A DNA stretch of 64,000 bases, taken from NCBI GenBank assembly GCA_942492205.1, contig CALODT010000001.1, positions 868,001 through 932,000 on the forward strand, read 5' to 3'. Made by a program: the position numbers and the translations under genes. The stretch is from UBA1847 sp942492205 (GTDB taxonomy: Bacteria > Pseudomonadota > Gammaproteobacteria > Steroidobacterales > Woeseiaceae). Below the pieces are notes generated by a model. That model worked only from the letters and a program-made list of their open reading frames with translations. It was not told where the DNA came from and did no database searches. This document shows positions 33,764-43,462 of the stretch, piece by piece (positions within the stretch are counted from its first letter, which is position 1; the number at the start of each line of letters is the position of its first letter).

Positions 33764-35395
33764 ATGAGTAGCCGCCTCAAAGTTGCGCTGGCACAGATCG
33801 ATCTGGCCGTTGGTGACGTTGCCGGCAACACCGCGAAGATCATCGACTGTGCGGCGCGTGCACGCGACGTCGAAGGCGCCGATCTGGTGGTGTTTCCCGA
33901 ACTCAGTGTATGCGGCTATCCGCCAGAAGACCTGCTATTTCACGCGGGTTTGCGCCATAGCGTCGAGAAAGCGATTGCCGAAATCCGCGACCGGGTTTTC
34001 GGGATAGCGATCCTGATCGGTTTTCCCGAGTACGATAACGGCAACATCTACAACAGCTGTGCCGTTTTCTCGGACGGTCGCAAGATCAGCAGCTATCGCA
34101 AACAGTTGCTACCCAACTACAGCGTGTTTGATGAGGAGCGCTATTTCACGGCGGGGAATAAAGCGGCCGTTTTCAAGTTGAACGGTATCCGCGTCGGTAT
34201 CACGATTTGCGAGGACGTCTGGCGAGCCGAGCCGATTGCGCGGAGCCGCAGCGCCGGTGCCGAATGTATTGTCGCTATCAACGGCTCACCCTACGAACTG
34301 GGCACGCAAGTGCGGCGAGAGCGTACCGTGCGCTCGCGCGTTGAAGAGGTCGGTATTCCGGTCATCTACGTCAACATGGTGGGTGGTCAGGATGAACTGG
34401 TGTTCGATGGTGGTTCGTTCGTCATGGACGCCGCAGGCGAGATCTGTTTTCGTGCACCGCCGTTCGAGGAGTCCCTGTACGTGACGATGCTGGATGGCAC
34501 GGCAAAAGGCGTCGTGCCGCAGGCCGGCAGCTGTGCTGACGCGCTGTCGAGCGAGGCGAGCATATACAAGGCGTTGGTTACCGGTACCCGTGACTACGTG
34601 ACGAAACACGGCTTTCCCGGTGTCGTCATGGGTCTTTCCGGCGGCATCGATTCGGCGCTGGTTCTCAGCATCGCCTGCGATGCGATCGGTGCGGAGCGCG
34701 TTCGCGCCGTGATGATGCCGTTTCGATACACGTCGACGATGAGCCAGGAGGATGCCGCGAAGCAGGCGGCCACAATGGGCGTGCGTTACGACGTGATCCC
34801 CATCGAGCCAATGTATGACGCCACCGTGCGGCAGCTGCAGCCGATCTTTGGTGATCAGCCACCCGATGTTACGGAAGAGAACATACAGGCACGCTGTCGC
34901 GGCCTGTTGTTGATGGCGATTTCCAACAAGACCGGCCGCATGCTGCTGACAACGGGCAACAAGAGCGAGATGGCGGTGGGCTACGCCACGCTGTACGGCG
35001 ACATGGCCGGTGGGTTTGCACCGATAAAGGACTGCAGCAAGACCATGGTCTATCGGCTGGCGCGCTATCGCAACACGCTGGGTGAGGCGATTCCGGAGCG
35101 TGTTATTACCCGACCGCCGTCGGCCGAATTGCGACCGGACCAGAAAGACAGCGACTCGTTGCCCGATTATGACGTGCTCGATCCGATCCTCGAGGCATTC
35201 ATCGAGGACGACCTTTCGGTTGCCGAAATCACCGAGCAGGGATACGACCGCGCTGTCGTTTTGCGAGTGCTGGAGATGGTGAAGCGCAACGAGTACAAGC
35301 GGCGGCAAGCGCCACCGGGCGTACGAATTAGCGGCAGGGCGTTTGGTCGTGACTGGCGCTACCCGATAACCTCGGGCTACAAGTTCCCGACCTGA
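33764..35395 (+). CDS. nadE: Glutamine-dependent NAD+ synthetase NadE
   Basis: NadE converts nicotinic acid adenine dinucleotide to NAD+ using ammonia released from glutamine. The 543-aa protein is the two-domain form. The N-terminal nitrilase-type glutaminase shows Glu in FPELSVCGYPPEDLL, Lys in YRKQLLPNYSVFDE and the nucleophile Cys in TICEDVW. The C-terminal synthetase has the ATP-pyrophosphatase loop GLSGGIDSAL, TTGNKSEMAVGYATLYGD and PPSAELRPDQKDSDSLP. Its stop directly abuts the convergent bamD stop. Confidence 0.96.
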   Translation: MSSRLKVALAQIDLAVGDVAGNTAKIIDCAARARDVEGADLVVFPELSVCGYPPEDLLFHAGLRHSVEKAIAEIRDRVFGIAILIGFPEYDNGNIYNSCAVFSDGRKISSYRKQLLPNYSVFDEERYFTAGNKAAVFKLNGIRVGITICEDVWRAEPIARSRSAGAECIVAINGSPYELGTQVRRERTVRSRVEEVGIPVIYVNMVGGQDELVFDGGSFVMDAAGEICFRAPPFEESLYVTMLDGTAKGVVPQAGSCADALSSEASIYKALVTGTRDYVTKHGFPGVVMGLSGGIDSALVLSIACDAIGAERVRAVMMPFRYTSTMSQEDAAKQAATMGVRYDVIPIEPMYDATVRQLQPIFGDQPPDVTEENIQARCRGLLLMAISNKTGRMLLTTGNKSEMAVGYATLYGDMAGGFAPIKDCSKTMVYRLARYRNTLGEAIPERVITRPPSAELRPDQKDSDSLPDYDVLDPILEAFIEDDLSVAEITEQGYDRAVVLRVLEMVKRNEYKRRQAPPGVRISGRAFGRDWRYPITSGYKFPT

Positions 35396-36145
35396 TCAGC
35401 CGTCGTCGGTCCGGTTCGGGAAGTTCTTGGCGAGAACTCTCCGGGTGTCTGCCGCGAGATCATTCATGCCGAGCTTTTCGTAAGCCGCTGCCATGATCTC
35501 GAGCGAGCGCGCATTGCCAGCAGCACCGTTGTATTGCTCCAGTGCCGTCTTGGCCCTGTTTATTGCAGCGACATACGCGCCGCGACGAAGGTAGTAGTCG
35601 GCGACATGATTCTCGTAGGCTGCCAGGCGATTCTTGATATAGAGCATGCGTTGCTCTGCGTCAGGCGCGTACTGGCTGGCAGGAAATCGCTCTACAAGGC
35701 GCCGAAACGACGCATACGCGCGTTCCAGTTCTTTCGGCGGTCGGTTCGTTACGTCTTTGCGAAACAGCTTTTCCAGGATGCCGGGATCGTCCTCGAAGTA
35801 GGCCAGTCCCTCGATGTAAAGCGCGTAGTCGACTCGCGGATGAATCGGATTTTCGCGCATGAAGGTCTCGGCGGCATCAATGGCCTGTTCCGTCTGACCG
35901 CCCTTGTAGTACGCGTACATCAGTTCGAGCTGGATCTGGCGCGACAGGTCCGAAAACGGATAGCGGGCCTGAATAATCTCGAAGATCTGGATACCACGCC
36001 GGTAATTGCCGCGCGCCACGGACTCTTTCGCCTCTTCATAGGCTTTCGTGATGCTCTGAATCTCGGTTTCCTGCTCCTTGTTATTCGCGCAAGCGACCAG
36101 CAGCGTGCCGAGGCAGGCGATCAGCAGCAGACGGCTCTGCTTCAT
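35396..36145 (-). CDS. bamD: Outer-membrane assembly lipoprotein BamD
   Basis: BamD is the essential lipoprotein of the beta-barrel assembly machine. The open frame is much longer, but the ATG at 36145 gives MKQSRLLLIACLGTLLVAC, a lipoprotein signal with the lipobox Cys at residue 19, and a 249-aa product of normal size. The mature part has TPR-like segments (SVARGNYRRGIQIFEIIQARYPF; YYKGGQTEQAIDAAETFM; ASFRRLVERFPASQYAPDAEQRM). It is divergent from rluD, the usual gammaproteobacterial arrangement. Confidence 0.95.
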   Translation of the reverse strand: MKQSRLLLIACLGTLLVACANNKEQETEIQSITKAYEEAKESVARGNYRRGIQIFEIIQARYPFSDLSRQIQLELMYAYYKGGQTEQAIDAAETFMRENPIHPRVDYALYIEGLAYFEDDPGILEKLFRKDVTNRPPKELERAYASFRRLVERFPASQYAPDAEQRMLYIKNRLAAYENHVADYYLRRGAYVAAINRAKTALEQYNGAAGNARSLEIMAAAYEKLGMNDLAADTRRVLAKNFPNRTDDG

Positions 36146-36259
36146 GATTTGCGATTTAAGTAGCATACTTTGCGTTGTTCCCAGGAAAACTGCGTCACCC
36201 GGCGTTGCCGGGCCGGCGAGTATACCGCAAACCCCGGCCAATCCAATCGAAAGCCAGCT

Positions 36260-37213
36260 ATGAGCCAAGAGCCCAAGACATTGCCAATTCCGGACGAACT
36301 CGCCGGCCTGAGATTGGACCAGGCACTCGCGCAGATGTTTCCGGAATACTCGCGCAGCCGCCTCAAGGAGTGGCTGCTGGCGGGAGCTGTGACGCTGGAT
36401 GTCGGCCCGAAACGGCCGCGTGACCCGGTCGCTGGCGGAGAGATCGTGACGCTGCTGCCGCAGCAGGATCTCTCCGTGCGCGCAGAGCCTGAGCCCATCG
36501 CACTGGATGTTGTCTATGAAGACGACGACCTCTTGCTGATCAACAAGGCCGTGGGGCTGGTTGTGCATCCGGGCGCCGGCAATCCGGCCGGGACACTGAT
36601 GAACGGCTTGCTGCACCACTCACCGTCGCTGGAACGGGTGCCGCGAGCAGGAATCATTCACCGCATCGACAAAGATACGAGCGGTCTGTTGCTGGTTGCA
36701 AAAACCGTCACCGCGCATACCGCGTTGGTACGGCTGCTCGCTGATCGCGACATATCGCGACACTATCTCGCCGTTTGCAATGGCGTCCTGACGGGTGGCG
36801 GCACGATCAATGAGCCAATTGGCAGGCATCCGGTCGATCGCAAGCGCATGAGCATCCAGGCCAGCGGCAAGCCGGCGGTCACCCACTACACGGTTATCGA
36901 GCGGTTCAGGGCGTTCACGTTCGTCAGAGTGAGGCTCGAAACCGGTCGTACGCACCAGATTCGCGTGCACTTCGCGCATCGGCGTCACGCTCTCGTTGGC
37001 GACCCCGTGTACGGCGGCAGGCTGGCATTGCCGGCTGGCGCGACCGACGAACTGGTGCAGTTCCTGCGCCGCTTCAAGCGCCAGGCGCTGCACGCGGCAA
37101 GGCTGGCTTTCACGCACCCGGTCAGCAAGCAGGCCATGGAATTCGAAGTACCGCCGCCCGCTGACTTCGAGGCGCTGCTGGCGGTGCTGCGCACGGACGC
37201 GGCCGGGCAATGA
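36260..37213 (+). CDS. rluD: 23S rRNA pseudouridine synthase RluD
   Basis: RluD makes pseudouridines 1911, 1915 and 1917 in helix 69 of 23S rRNA. The start is the ATG at 36260 (MSQEPKTLPIPDELAGLRLDQ), giving 317 aa. It has an N-terminal S4 RNA-binding region (RLDQALAQMFPEYSRSRLKEWL), DLLLINKAVGLVVHPG, the catalytic Asp in HRIDKDTSGLLLVAKT, and GRTHQIRVHFAH. Its place between bamD and pgeF is the conserved gammaproteobacterial order. It overlaps pgeF by 4 nt. Confidence 0.95.
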   Translation: MSQEPKTLPIPDELAGLRLDQALAQMFPEYSRSRLKEWLLAGAVTLDVGPKRPRDPVAGGEIVTLLPQQDLSVRAEPEPIALDVVYEDDDLLLINKAVGLVVHPGAGNPAGTLMNGLLHHSPSLERVPRAGIIHRIDKDTSGLLLVAKTVTAHTALVRLLADRDISRHYLAVCNGVLTGGGTINEPIGRHPVDRKRMSIQASGKPAVTHYTVIERFRAFTFVRVRLETGRTHQIRVHFAHRRHALVGDPVYGGRLALPAGATDELVQFLRRFKRQALHAARLAFTHPVSKQAMEFEVPPPADFEALLAVLRTDAAGQ

Positions 37214-37887
37214 GCCGGGACTGGATCGCCGCAGACTGGCCGGCACCGGCGGCCGTGGTTGCCGGCACGACCTTGCGCGGCGGCAATCTCGACGCGTTGC
37301 GATTGCCCGGCGAACCCTGTTGGCTCAACCAGGTGCACGGCGCCGCAGTGGTGACGGCAGCGCACTACGAGTCACCGCCGGATGCCGATGCCAGCGTCGC
37401 CCGCGGACCGGGCCACATCTGCGTCGTGCGGACGGCGGACTGTCTACCCGTGTTGTTTTGCGCCGTCGATGGCTCCGAGGTCGCCGCCGCGCACGCCGGA
37501 TGGCGAGGGCTCGCGGCCGGAATCCTGGAGGCTACCGTCAGCCGCATGGAGAGCGAGCCGGGCAATCTGCTGGCGTGGATCGGTCCTGCGATCTCGCAAC
37601 GCGCCTTCGAAGTGGGTCGCGAAGTACTCGATGCTTTCGCCTCACAAGATCCCGGCGCTGCGGACTGCTTCGAGCCCAATGAGCGCGGTCGGTGGCAGGC
37701 CGACCTGTATGCGCTGGCGCGGCGCCGGCTGGCGGCCGCCGGCGTTGGCGCCTGCCATGGCGGCGCGCTCTGTACCTTTGGCGACGAAGAGCGCTTTTTC
37801 TCCTATCGAAGGGATGCCGATAGCGGTCGTATGGTGAGTTTTGTTGCCCTCAAAGCACTTGAAAACACAGGCGAAGGCGCAATTTAG
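37210..37887 (+). CDS. pgeF: Peptidoglycan editing factor PgeF (YfiH/laccase-domain purine nucleoside phosphorylase family)
   Basis: Family members are multicopper-oxidase-like folds reported as purine nucleoside phosphorylases and, in E. coli, as a factor preventing misincorporation of L-Ser into peptidoglycan. The 225-aa protein shows the metal-site segments NQVHGA, RTADCLPVLF, AAHAGWRGLAAG and the C-terminal ERFFSYRRDADSGRM. It overlaps rluD by 4 nt. The exact reaction in this cell cannot be decided from sequence. Confidence 0.9.
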   Translation: MSRDWIAADWPAPAAVVAGTTLRGGNLDALRLPGEPCWLNQVHGAAVVTAAHYESPPDADASVARGPGHICVVRTADCLPVLFCAVDGSEVAAAHAGWRGLAAGILEATVSRMESEPGNLLAWIGPAISQRAFEVGREVLDAFASQDPGAADCFEPNERGRWQADLYALARRRLAAAGVGACHGGALCTFGDEERFFSYRRDADSGRMVSFVALKALENTGEGAI

Positions 37888-37932
37888 ACTGCAATCTGTT
37901 TTTTTGCCGGTGCGCCGGCCAAGAGGTTTGCA

Positions 37933-40512
37933 ATGCGATTGGACAAACTGACCAGTAAATTCCAGCTGGCGCTGGCGGACGCACAGTCCCTGGCTGTCGG
38001 GCTGGATCACCAGTTCATTGAGCCGGCCCACCTGATGGTTGCGCTGCTCGACCAGCAGGGTGGCACCGCGCGCGCGCTGCTGTCGAAGTCGGGCGTTAAC
38101 GTCAATCTGCTTCGCTCGCAGCTCGGTGAGGCGATCGATCGCTTTGCGAGCGTCGAGGGTGCCGGCGGCGAGGTGCATTTCAGCTCGGATCTGACGAAGC
38201 TCTTCAACCTGACGGACAAGCTCGCGCAACAGCGCGAGGACCAGTACGTTTCGAGCGAGCTGTTCGTGCTGGCGTCGATGGACGACAAGTCGCCTTTGAA
38301 GAGCATCATGGAACAGGCCGGAGCAGTTCGCGGCGCAATCGAGAAGTCGATTGACGACCTGCGCGGCGGGCAACAGGTCAATGATCCGAATGCCGAGGAC
38401 ACGCGCCAGGCGCTCGACAAGTACACCATTGACCTGACGGAGCGTGCCGAACAGGGCAAGCTCGATCCGATCATCGGCAGGGACGACGAGATTCGTCGCA
38501 CCATTCAGATTCTGCAACGCCGCACCAAGAACAACCCGGTTCTCATCGGCGAACCTGGCGTCGGCAAGACGGCGATTCTGGAAGGCCTGGCGCAGCGTAT
38601 CGTCAACAATGAAGTTCCCGAGGGCCTGCGCGGCAAGCGCATACTGTCGCTCGACATGGGATCACTGATTGCCGGTGCAAAGTTTCGTGGCGAGTTCGAG
38701 GAGCGCCTCAAAGCCGTACTCAGCGATCTTGCGAAACAGGAAGGCCAGATCATCCTGTTTATCGACGAGCTGCACACCGTAGTTGGCGCCGGCAAGGCGG
38801 AGGGCTCAATGGATGCCGGCAACATGCTCAAGCCAGCGCTGGCTCGCGGCGAGCTGCACTGCGTCGGCGCAACGACGCTCGACGAGTATCGCAAGTATCT
38901 CGAGAAAGATGCGGCGCTCGAGCGTCGTTTCCAGAAGGTGCTGATCAATGAACCAACGGTTGAAGACACCATTGCGATCCTGCGCGGCCTCAAGGAGCGC
39001 TACGAGGTTCATCACGGGGTTGAGATTACCGACCCCGCCATCGTCGCTGCGGCAACGCTGTCGCATCGTTACATCAGCGATCGGCAATTGCCGGACAAAG
39101 CGATCGACCTTATCGATGAGGCGGCATCACGCATCCGCATCGAAATCGATTCGAAGCCGGAGGCCATGGACAAGCTCGAGCGAAGGATCATCCAGCTAAA
39201 GATAGAGCGTGAGGCGCTGAAGAAAGAGTCAGACGACGCATCCCTGAAACGCCTCGAGGATCTCGAGTCGAATCTCGGTGAGCTGGAGCGCGAATTCGCC
39301 GATCTCGAGGAAGTCTGGAAAGCCGAGAAAGCCTTGATGCAGGGTGCAGCACAGATCAAGGAGGACCTCGAGCGCGCAAAACTGGAGTTCGAGACCGCCT
39401 CTCGCGCCAACGATCTGGCACGCATGTCGGAGCTGCAGTACGGCCGAATCCCGGAACTGGAGAAACAGCTCGAACAGGCCATGCAGGCCGAGCACGCGGA
39501 AACGACGCTGCTGCGCAACAACGTCACGGATGAAGAGGTCGCCGAAATCGTCTCGCGGTGGACCGGCATACCGGTCAGCAAGATGCTCGAAGGTGAAAAA
39601 GAGAAGTTGCTGCAGATGGAGCAGGAGGTACAGCAGCGCGTGGTTGGGCAGGCGGAGGCCGTAACGGCTGTCGCAAATGCGATTCGGCGATCGCGCGCCG
39701 GCCTGTCCGATCCGCGACGCCCGATCGGTTCGTTTCTGTTCCTTGGCCCGACCGGTGTGGGCAAGACAGAGTTGACGAAGGCGCTGGCGGATTTCCTGTT
39801 CGACACGGACGAGGCCATGGTGCGCCTGGATATGTCGGAGTTCATGGAGAAGCACTCCGTGGCGCGACTTATCGGTGCGCCACCGGGATACGTCGGCTAC
39901 GAAGAGGGAGGTTACCTGACAGAAGCGGTGCGGCGGCGTCCGTACTCGGTCATCCTGCTCGACGAGGTCGAGAAGGCGCACCCGGATGTTTTCAACGTCC
40001 TGCTGCAGGTACTGGACGACGGCAGGCTCACAGACGGGCAGGGACGTACGGTTGATTTTCGTAACTCGGTGGTCGTCATGACGTCAAATCTCGGCTCGCA
40101 GCTGATCCAGGAAATGGCCGGCGAAGAGAACTACGAGGCAATGAAGACAGCCGTCATGAACGAGGTCGGCAATCATTTCCGGCCGGAGTTCATCAACCGC
40201 ATCGACGACGTCGTCGTCTTCCACCCGCTGGGTCGTGAACATATCCGCAAGATCGTCGACATACAGCTGAGCTACCTGCATGCGCGCCTGGCGGATCGCG
40301 ATATTCGCATCCATCTCTCGGATGCGGCGCGCGACAAGCTGGCAGACGCCGGCTTCGATCCGGTATATGGTGCGCGTCCGTTGAAGCGTGCGATACAGCA
40401 GCAGGTCGAAAACCCGCTCGCGCAGGAGATTCTGCAGGGCAAGTTCAAACCGGGCGACGTTATCGAAGTGGGAGTCACCGACGACCGGCTGGATTTTCAG
40501 AACGCCGCCTGA
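37933..40512 (+). CDS. clpB: Disaggregase chaperone ClpB
   Basis: ClpB works with DnaK to rescue aggregated proteins. The 859-aa product has an N-terminal double Clp_N domain, a first AAA+ module (Walker A GEPGVGKTA, Walker B ILFIDELHTVVG), a long M-domain coiled coil (about residues 400-520) and a second AAA+ module (GPTGVGKTEL; VILLDEVEKAHPDV), with EFINRIDD and the C-terminal GARPLKRAIQQQVENPLA. The coiled-coil M domain separates it from ClpA and ClpC. The length matches E. coli ClpB (857). No HrcA or sigma-32 site was identified in the 45-nt gap upstream. Confidence 0.97.
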   Translation: MRLDKLTSKFQLALADAQSLAVGLDHQFIEPAHLMVALLDQQGGTARALLSKSGVNVNLLRSQLGEAIDRFASVEGAGGEVHFSSDLTKLFNLTDKLAQQREDQYVSSELFVLASMDDKSPLKSIMEQAGAVRGAIEKSIDDLRGGQQVNDPNAEDTRQALDKYTIDLTERAEQGKLDPIIGRDDEIRRTIQILQRRTKNNPVLIGEPGVGKTAILEGLAQRIVNNEVPEGLRGKRILSLDMGSLIAGAKFRGEFEERLKAVLSDLAKQEGQIILFIDELHTVVGAGKAEGSMDAGNMLKPALARGELHCVGATTLDEYRKYLEKDAALERRFQKVLINEPTVEDTIAILRGLKERYEVHHGVEITDPAIVAAATLSHRYISDRQLPDKAIDLIDEAASRIRIEIDSKPEAMDKLERRIIQLKIEREALKKESDDASLKRLEDLESNLGELEREFADLEEVWKAEKALMQGAAQIKEDLERAKLEFETASRANDLARMSELQYGRIPELEKQLEQAMQAEHAETTLLRNNVTDEEVAEIVSRWTGIPVSKMLEGEKEKLLQMEQEVQQRVVGQAEAVTAVANAIRRSRAGLSDPRRPIGSFLFLGPTGVGKTELTKALADFLFDTDEAMVRLDMSEFMEKHSVARLIGAPPGYVGYEEGGYLTEAVRRRPYSVILLDEVEKAHPDVFNVLLQVLDDGRLTDGQGRTVDFRNSVVVMTSNLGSQLIQEMAGEENYEAMKTAVMNEVGNHFRPEFINRIDDVVVFHPLGREHIRKIVDIQLSYLHARLADRDIRIHLSDAARDKLADAGFDPVYGARPLKRAIQQQVENPLAQEILQGKFKPGDVIEVGVTDDRLDFQNAA

Positions 40513-40616
40513 GCAGCCTCTGAAGGGGTGCTCAGGCTGCTGAAATCACGAATAGGGGGCGCGCCCCGGCGCGCCCATGCGTTACTATCGTAAGGAAATA
40601 CGGAGCTACACCAAGA

Positions 40617-40940
40617 ATGCCGATCTACGAATACGCTTGCAGCAACTGCGAACACGCGTTCGACGAGTTGCAGAAGATCAGTGAAGCTGCTCTCGTGCAC
40701 TGTCCCAAGTGCGGCCAGGCCGCGCTGCGCAAGCTTCTGTCTGCGCCCAAGTTCCGCCTCAAAGGGCAGGGATGGTACGAGACCGACTTCAAGACCGGCA
40801 ACAAGCGCAATATCGCGGGGGATGCCGACAAGACGAGCACGAAGACGTCAGGCGACAAGTCGACGAAAAAAGCTGACGACACACCGGCCAAGAAGCCAGA
40901 CAACAAGTCCAAGACGGATAGCAAGGCCTCATCGGCGTGA
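40617..40940 (+). CDS. FmdB-type zinc-ribbon protein
   Basis: The 107-aa protein begins MPIYEYACSNCEHAFDELQK and has the second zinc pair HCPKCG, the CxxC...CxxC ribbon of the FmdB putative regulatory family. The ribbon is followed by KLLSAPKFRLKGQGWYETDF and a Lys/Thr/Ser/Asp-rich, probably disordered tail. It overlaps the DUF502 gene and lies upstream of aspS, a recurrent order in gammaproteobacteria. The biochemical role of the family is not established. Confidence 0.88.
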   Translation: MPIYEYACSNCEHAFDELQKISEAALVHCPKCGQAALRKLLSAPKFRLKGQGWYETDFKTGNKRNIAGDADKTSTKTSGDKSTKKADDTPAKKPDNKSKTDSKASSA

Positions 40941-41626
40941 AAAGTCCGTTCATGATCCGGCTGCGCCGCTACCTCGTTGCCGGGTTGCTCGTATGGATAC
41001 CGCTTGGCGTCACTATCCTGCTTATCGGCTTCGCCGTCCGGCAGATGGACAAGTCGCTCGGCCTCATACCCCAGAAATACCAGCCCAGCATATTGCTGCA
41101 ACACCTGTTTGGCGCCGCCGAGCCGGTGCAAATTCCCGGTTACGGCGTCATCCTGATCCTTATCGTGATACTGGTTACGGGCGTCCTGGTCGCGAATTTT
41201 GTTGGTCGTTTCTTTGTCGGTGGCTGGGAATCTCTGCTGCACCGCATTCCCGTCGTGCGTCCGATCTACTCGGCGGCCAAGAACTTCGCGGAAATCGTAT
41301 TCTCGGACAACAACCAGTCGTTCAAGCGAGTCTTGCTGATTCAGTATCCACGCAAGGGTCTTTACAGCCTTGCTTTTCAAACGGCCGACCAGCTCGGGGA
41401 AGTTCAGGGTCGCACGGGAGAGGACGTCATCTGCTGCTTCGTGCCAACCACGCCGAACCCGACATCCGGGTTCATCATCATCGTGCCCCGCAAAGATGCG
41501 ATCACGCTGGACATGGAGGTTGACGAAGCGCTCAAGATGATCATCTCGCTTGGCGTCGTTATACCAAAGTGGAAGAAAGACAAGACCGGTGAATTGCCGT
41601 TCGACGAGCCGCAGGACGCGGCTTGA
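40937..41626 (+). CDS. DUF502 family inner-membrane protein
   Basis: The 229-aa protein has two membrane helices in its first ~95 residues (about 12-32 and 63-86) followed by a soluble domain. Family segments include PLGVTILLIGFAVRQMD, IPVVRPIYSAAKNFAEIVF and CCFVPTTPNPTSGFIIIVP. The function is unknown. Its 4-nt overlap with the fmdB-like gene and closeness to aspS suggest co-transcription. Confidence 0.88.
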   Translation: MKSPFMIRLRRYLVAGLLVWIPLGVTILLIGFAVRQMDKSLGLIPQKYQPSILLQHLFGAAEPVQIPGYGVILILIVILVTGVLVANFVGRFFVGGWESLLHRIPVVRPIYSAAKNFAEIVFSDNNQSFKRVLLIQYPRKGLYSLAFQTADQLGEVQGRTGEDVICCFVPTTPNPTSGFIIIVPRKDAITLDMEVDEALKMIISLGVVIPKWKKDKTGELPFDEPQDAA

Positions 41627-41689
41627 TAAGCCGGGCGTCTAGCCGTACCATTCCGCCTCCTTTTTCAAGGGTTTTCCCCGGAATTCACG

Positions 41690-43462
41690 ATGCGTAGTCA
41701 CTATTGCGGAGAGATCGACGAATCTCTCATTGGTCAGGAAATCGAAGTTTGCGGCTGGGTCCACCGGCGGCGCGACCATGGCGGTGTGATCTTCATTGAT
41801 CTACGCGATCGAGAAGGCCTGCTGCAGATCGTGTTCGATCCGGATCGGGCGGAGATCTTTGCCGAGGCGGAGCGTATACGTTCCGAGTACGTGCTGAAGG
41901 TAAAAGGCCTGGTGCGCCCGCGACCCGAGGGCACCGTGAATCCCAATATGCGTACCGGCCAGGTCGAAGTGCTGGCGCACGAACTGGAGACGCTCAACAA
42001 GTCCGAGACGCCACCGTTCCATCACGACGAGCAGGCCAACGAAGATATTCGCCTGAAGTATCGCTATATCGATCTGCGTCGCGAGAACATGCTCGGCAAT
42101 CTCATGCTGCGGCACAAGGTGACGAAAGCCATGCGAGACTTTCTCGACGGCCACGGCTTCGTTGACGTCGAAACACCGATGCTGACGCGCGCCACACCCG
42201 AAGGTGCGCGCGACTATATCGTGCCGAGCCGCACGAACCCGGGCAGGTTTTTTGCGCTGCCTCAGTCGCCGCAGATATTCAAGCAGTTGCTCATGATGTC
42301 GGGGCTCGATCGCTACTATCAGATCGTGCGCTGTTTCCGCGACGAAGACCTGCGTGCGGATCGTCAGCCGGAATTCACACAGCTCGACGTCGAGATGAGT
42401 TTCGTCGACGAAGCTGCCGTGACCAACACCATGGAAGAGCTGGTGCGATTCGTCTTCAAGGAGACGCTCGGCGTCGAGTTGCCGGACCCGTTCCCGCGTA
42501 TGAGCTACGCGGAGGCCATGCGGCGCTACGGTTCCGACAAGCCCGACCTTCGCATCGATCTCGAGCTGGTCGAAGTCGCCGACCTCATGGAATCCGTCGA
42601 CTTCAAGGTCTTTGCCGGTCCCGCCGCGGATCCCGAGGGTCGCGTTGCGGCGCTCTGTGTGCCGGGCGGCGCCGAGATGAGCCGCAAGGTCATCGACGAC
42701 TACACCAAGTACGTCAGTCGCTACGGCGCTCGCGGACTGGCCTACATCAAGGTCAACGACATTGATGCCGGGAGCGATGGCCTGCAGTCACCGATCCTGA
42801 AGTTCCTGCCCGATGATGCCGTTACCGGCATTCTCGAGCGTACCGCGGCGAAGAGCGGTGATCTCATCTTCTTCGGTGCCGACAAAGCACGCGTCGTCAA
42901 CGACGCACTCGGCGCCTTGCGCATCAAGGTTGGCGAAGATCGTGGACTTGTCGAGGAAGGCTGGAGGCCGCTCTGGGTGGTCGATTTTCCGATGTTCGAG
43001 AAGGACACGCAGACGAAACGCTGGACCGCGCTGCACCATCCGTTCACGGCTCCGAGTATCGATGACGCTGCGGCGTTGCGAGCGAATCCGGGCGAGGCAT
43101 TGTCGAGAGCGTATGACATCACGCTGAACGGTTCCGAGATCGGCGGCGGCTCGATTCGAATTCACGACCAGCAAATGCAGGCCGCGGTGTTCGAGTTGCT
43201 GAGTATCAGCGACGAGGAGGCTGAAGAGAAGTTCGGCTTCCTGTTGCGCGCGCTGCAGTACGGTTGTCCGCCGCACGGCGGCATTGCGTTCGGTCTCGAT
43301 CGTATTGTCATGCTGATGGCGGGTGCAGAAAGCATACGCGATGTGATTGCTTTCCCGAAGACGCAGACGGCGAGCTGCCCGCTCACCAACGCGCCGGGTG
43401 AAGTGTCTGCGCAACAGCTGAAGGAAACCGGCATTCGCCTGCGAGCTCCGCGCACGGAATGA
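41690..43462 (+). CDS. aspS: Aspartyl-tRNA synthetase
   Basis: AspS charges tRNA-Asp (or tRNA-Asp and tRNA-Asn in non-discriminating forms). The 590-aa protein is the bacterial class IIb type: an N-terminal OB-fold anticodon-binding domain (EVCGWVHRRRDHGGVIFIDLRD), class II motif 2 (RCFRDEDLRADRQPEFTQLD), a GAD insertion domain (about residues 290-420) and motif 3 (GIAFGLDRIVMLM). No other Asn-tRNA genes are in the window, so discrimination cannot be judged. Its stop overlaps the next gene in ATGA. Confidence 0.97.
   Translation: MRSHYCGEIDESLIGQEIEVCGWVHRRRDHGGVIFIDLRDREGLLQIVFDPDRAEIFAEAERIRSEYVLKVKGLVRPRPEGTVNPNMRTGQVEVLAHELETLNKSETPPFHHDEQANEDIRLKYRYIDLRRENMLGNLMLRHKVTKAMRDFLDGHGFVDVETPMLTRATPEGARDYIVPSRTNPGRFFALPQSPQIFKQLLMMSGLDRYYQIVRCFRDEDLRADRQPEFTQLDVEMSFVDEAAVTNTMEELVRFVFKETLGVELPDPFPRMSYAEAMRRYGSDKPDLRIDLELVEVADLMESVDFKVFAGPAADPEGRVAALCVPGGAEMSRKVIDDYTKYVSRYGARGLAYIKVNDIDAGSDGLQSPILKFLPDDAVTGILERTAAKSGDLIFFGADKARVVNDALGALRIKVGEDRGLVEEGWRPLWVVDFPMFEKDTQTKRWTALHHPFTAPSIDDAAALRANPGEALSRAYDITLNGSEIGGGSIRIHDQQMQAAVFELLSISDEEAEEKFGFLLRALQYGCPPHGGIAFGLDRIVMLMAGAESIRDVIAFPKTQTASCPLTNAPGEVSAQQLKETGIRLRAPRTE

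Noticed and set aside
36146..36619. Upstream extension of the bamD frame.
   Set aside because: It runs antisense through rluD, while the internal ATG at 36145 begins a perfect lipoprotein signal peptide.
40512..40576. Two GC-rich hairpins between clpB and the fmdB-like gene.
   Set aside because: Both lack a T run and lie close to the downstream gene, so a terminator call was not supportable.
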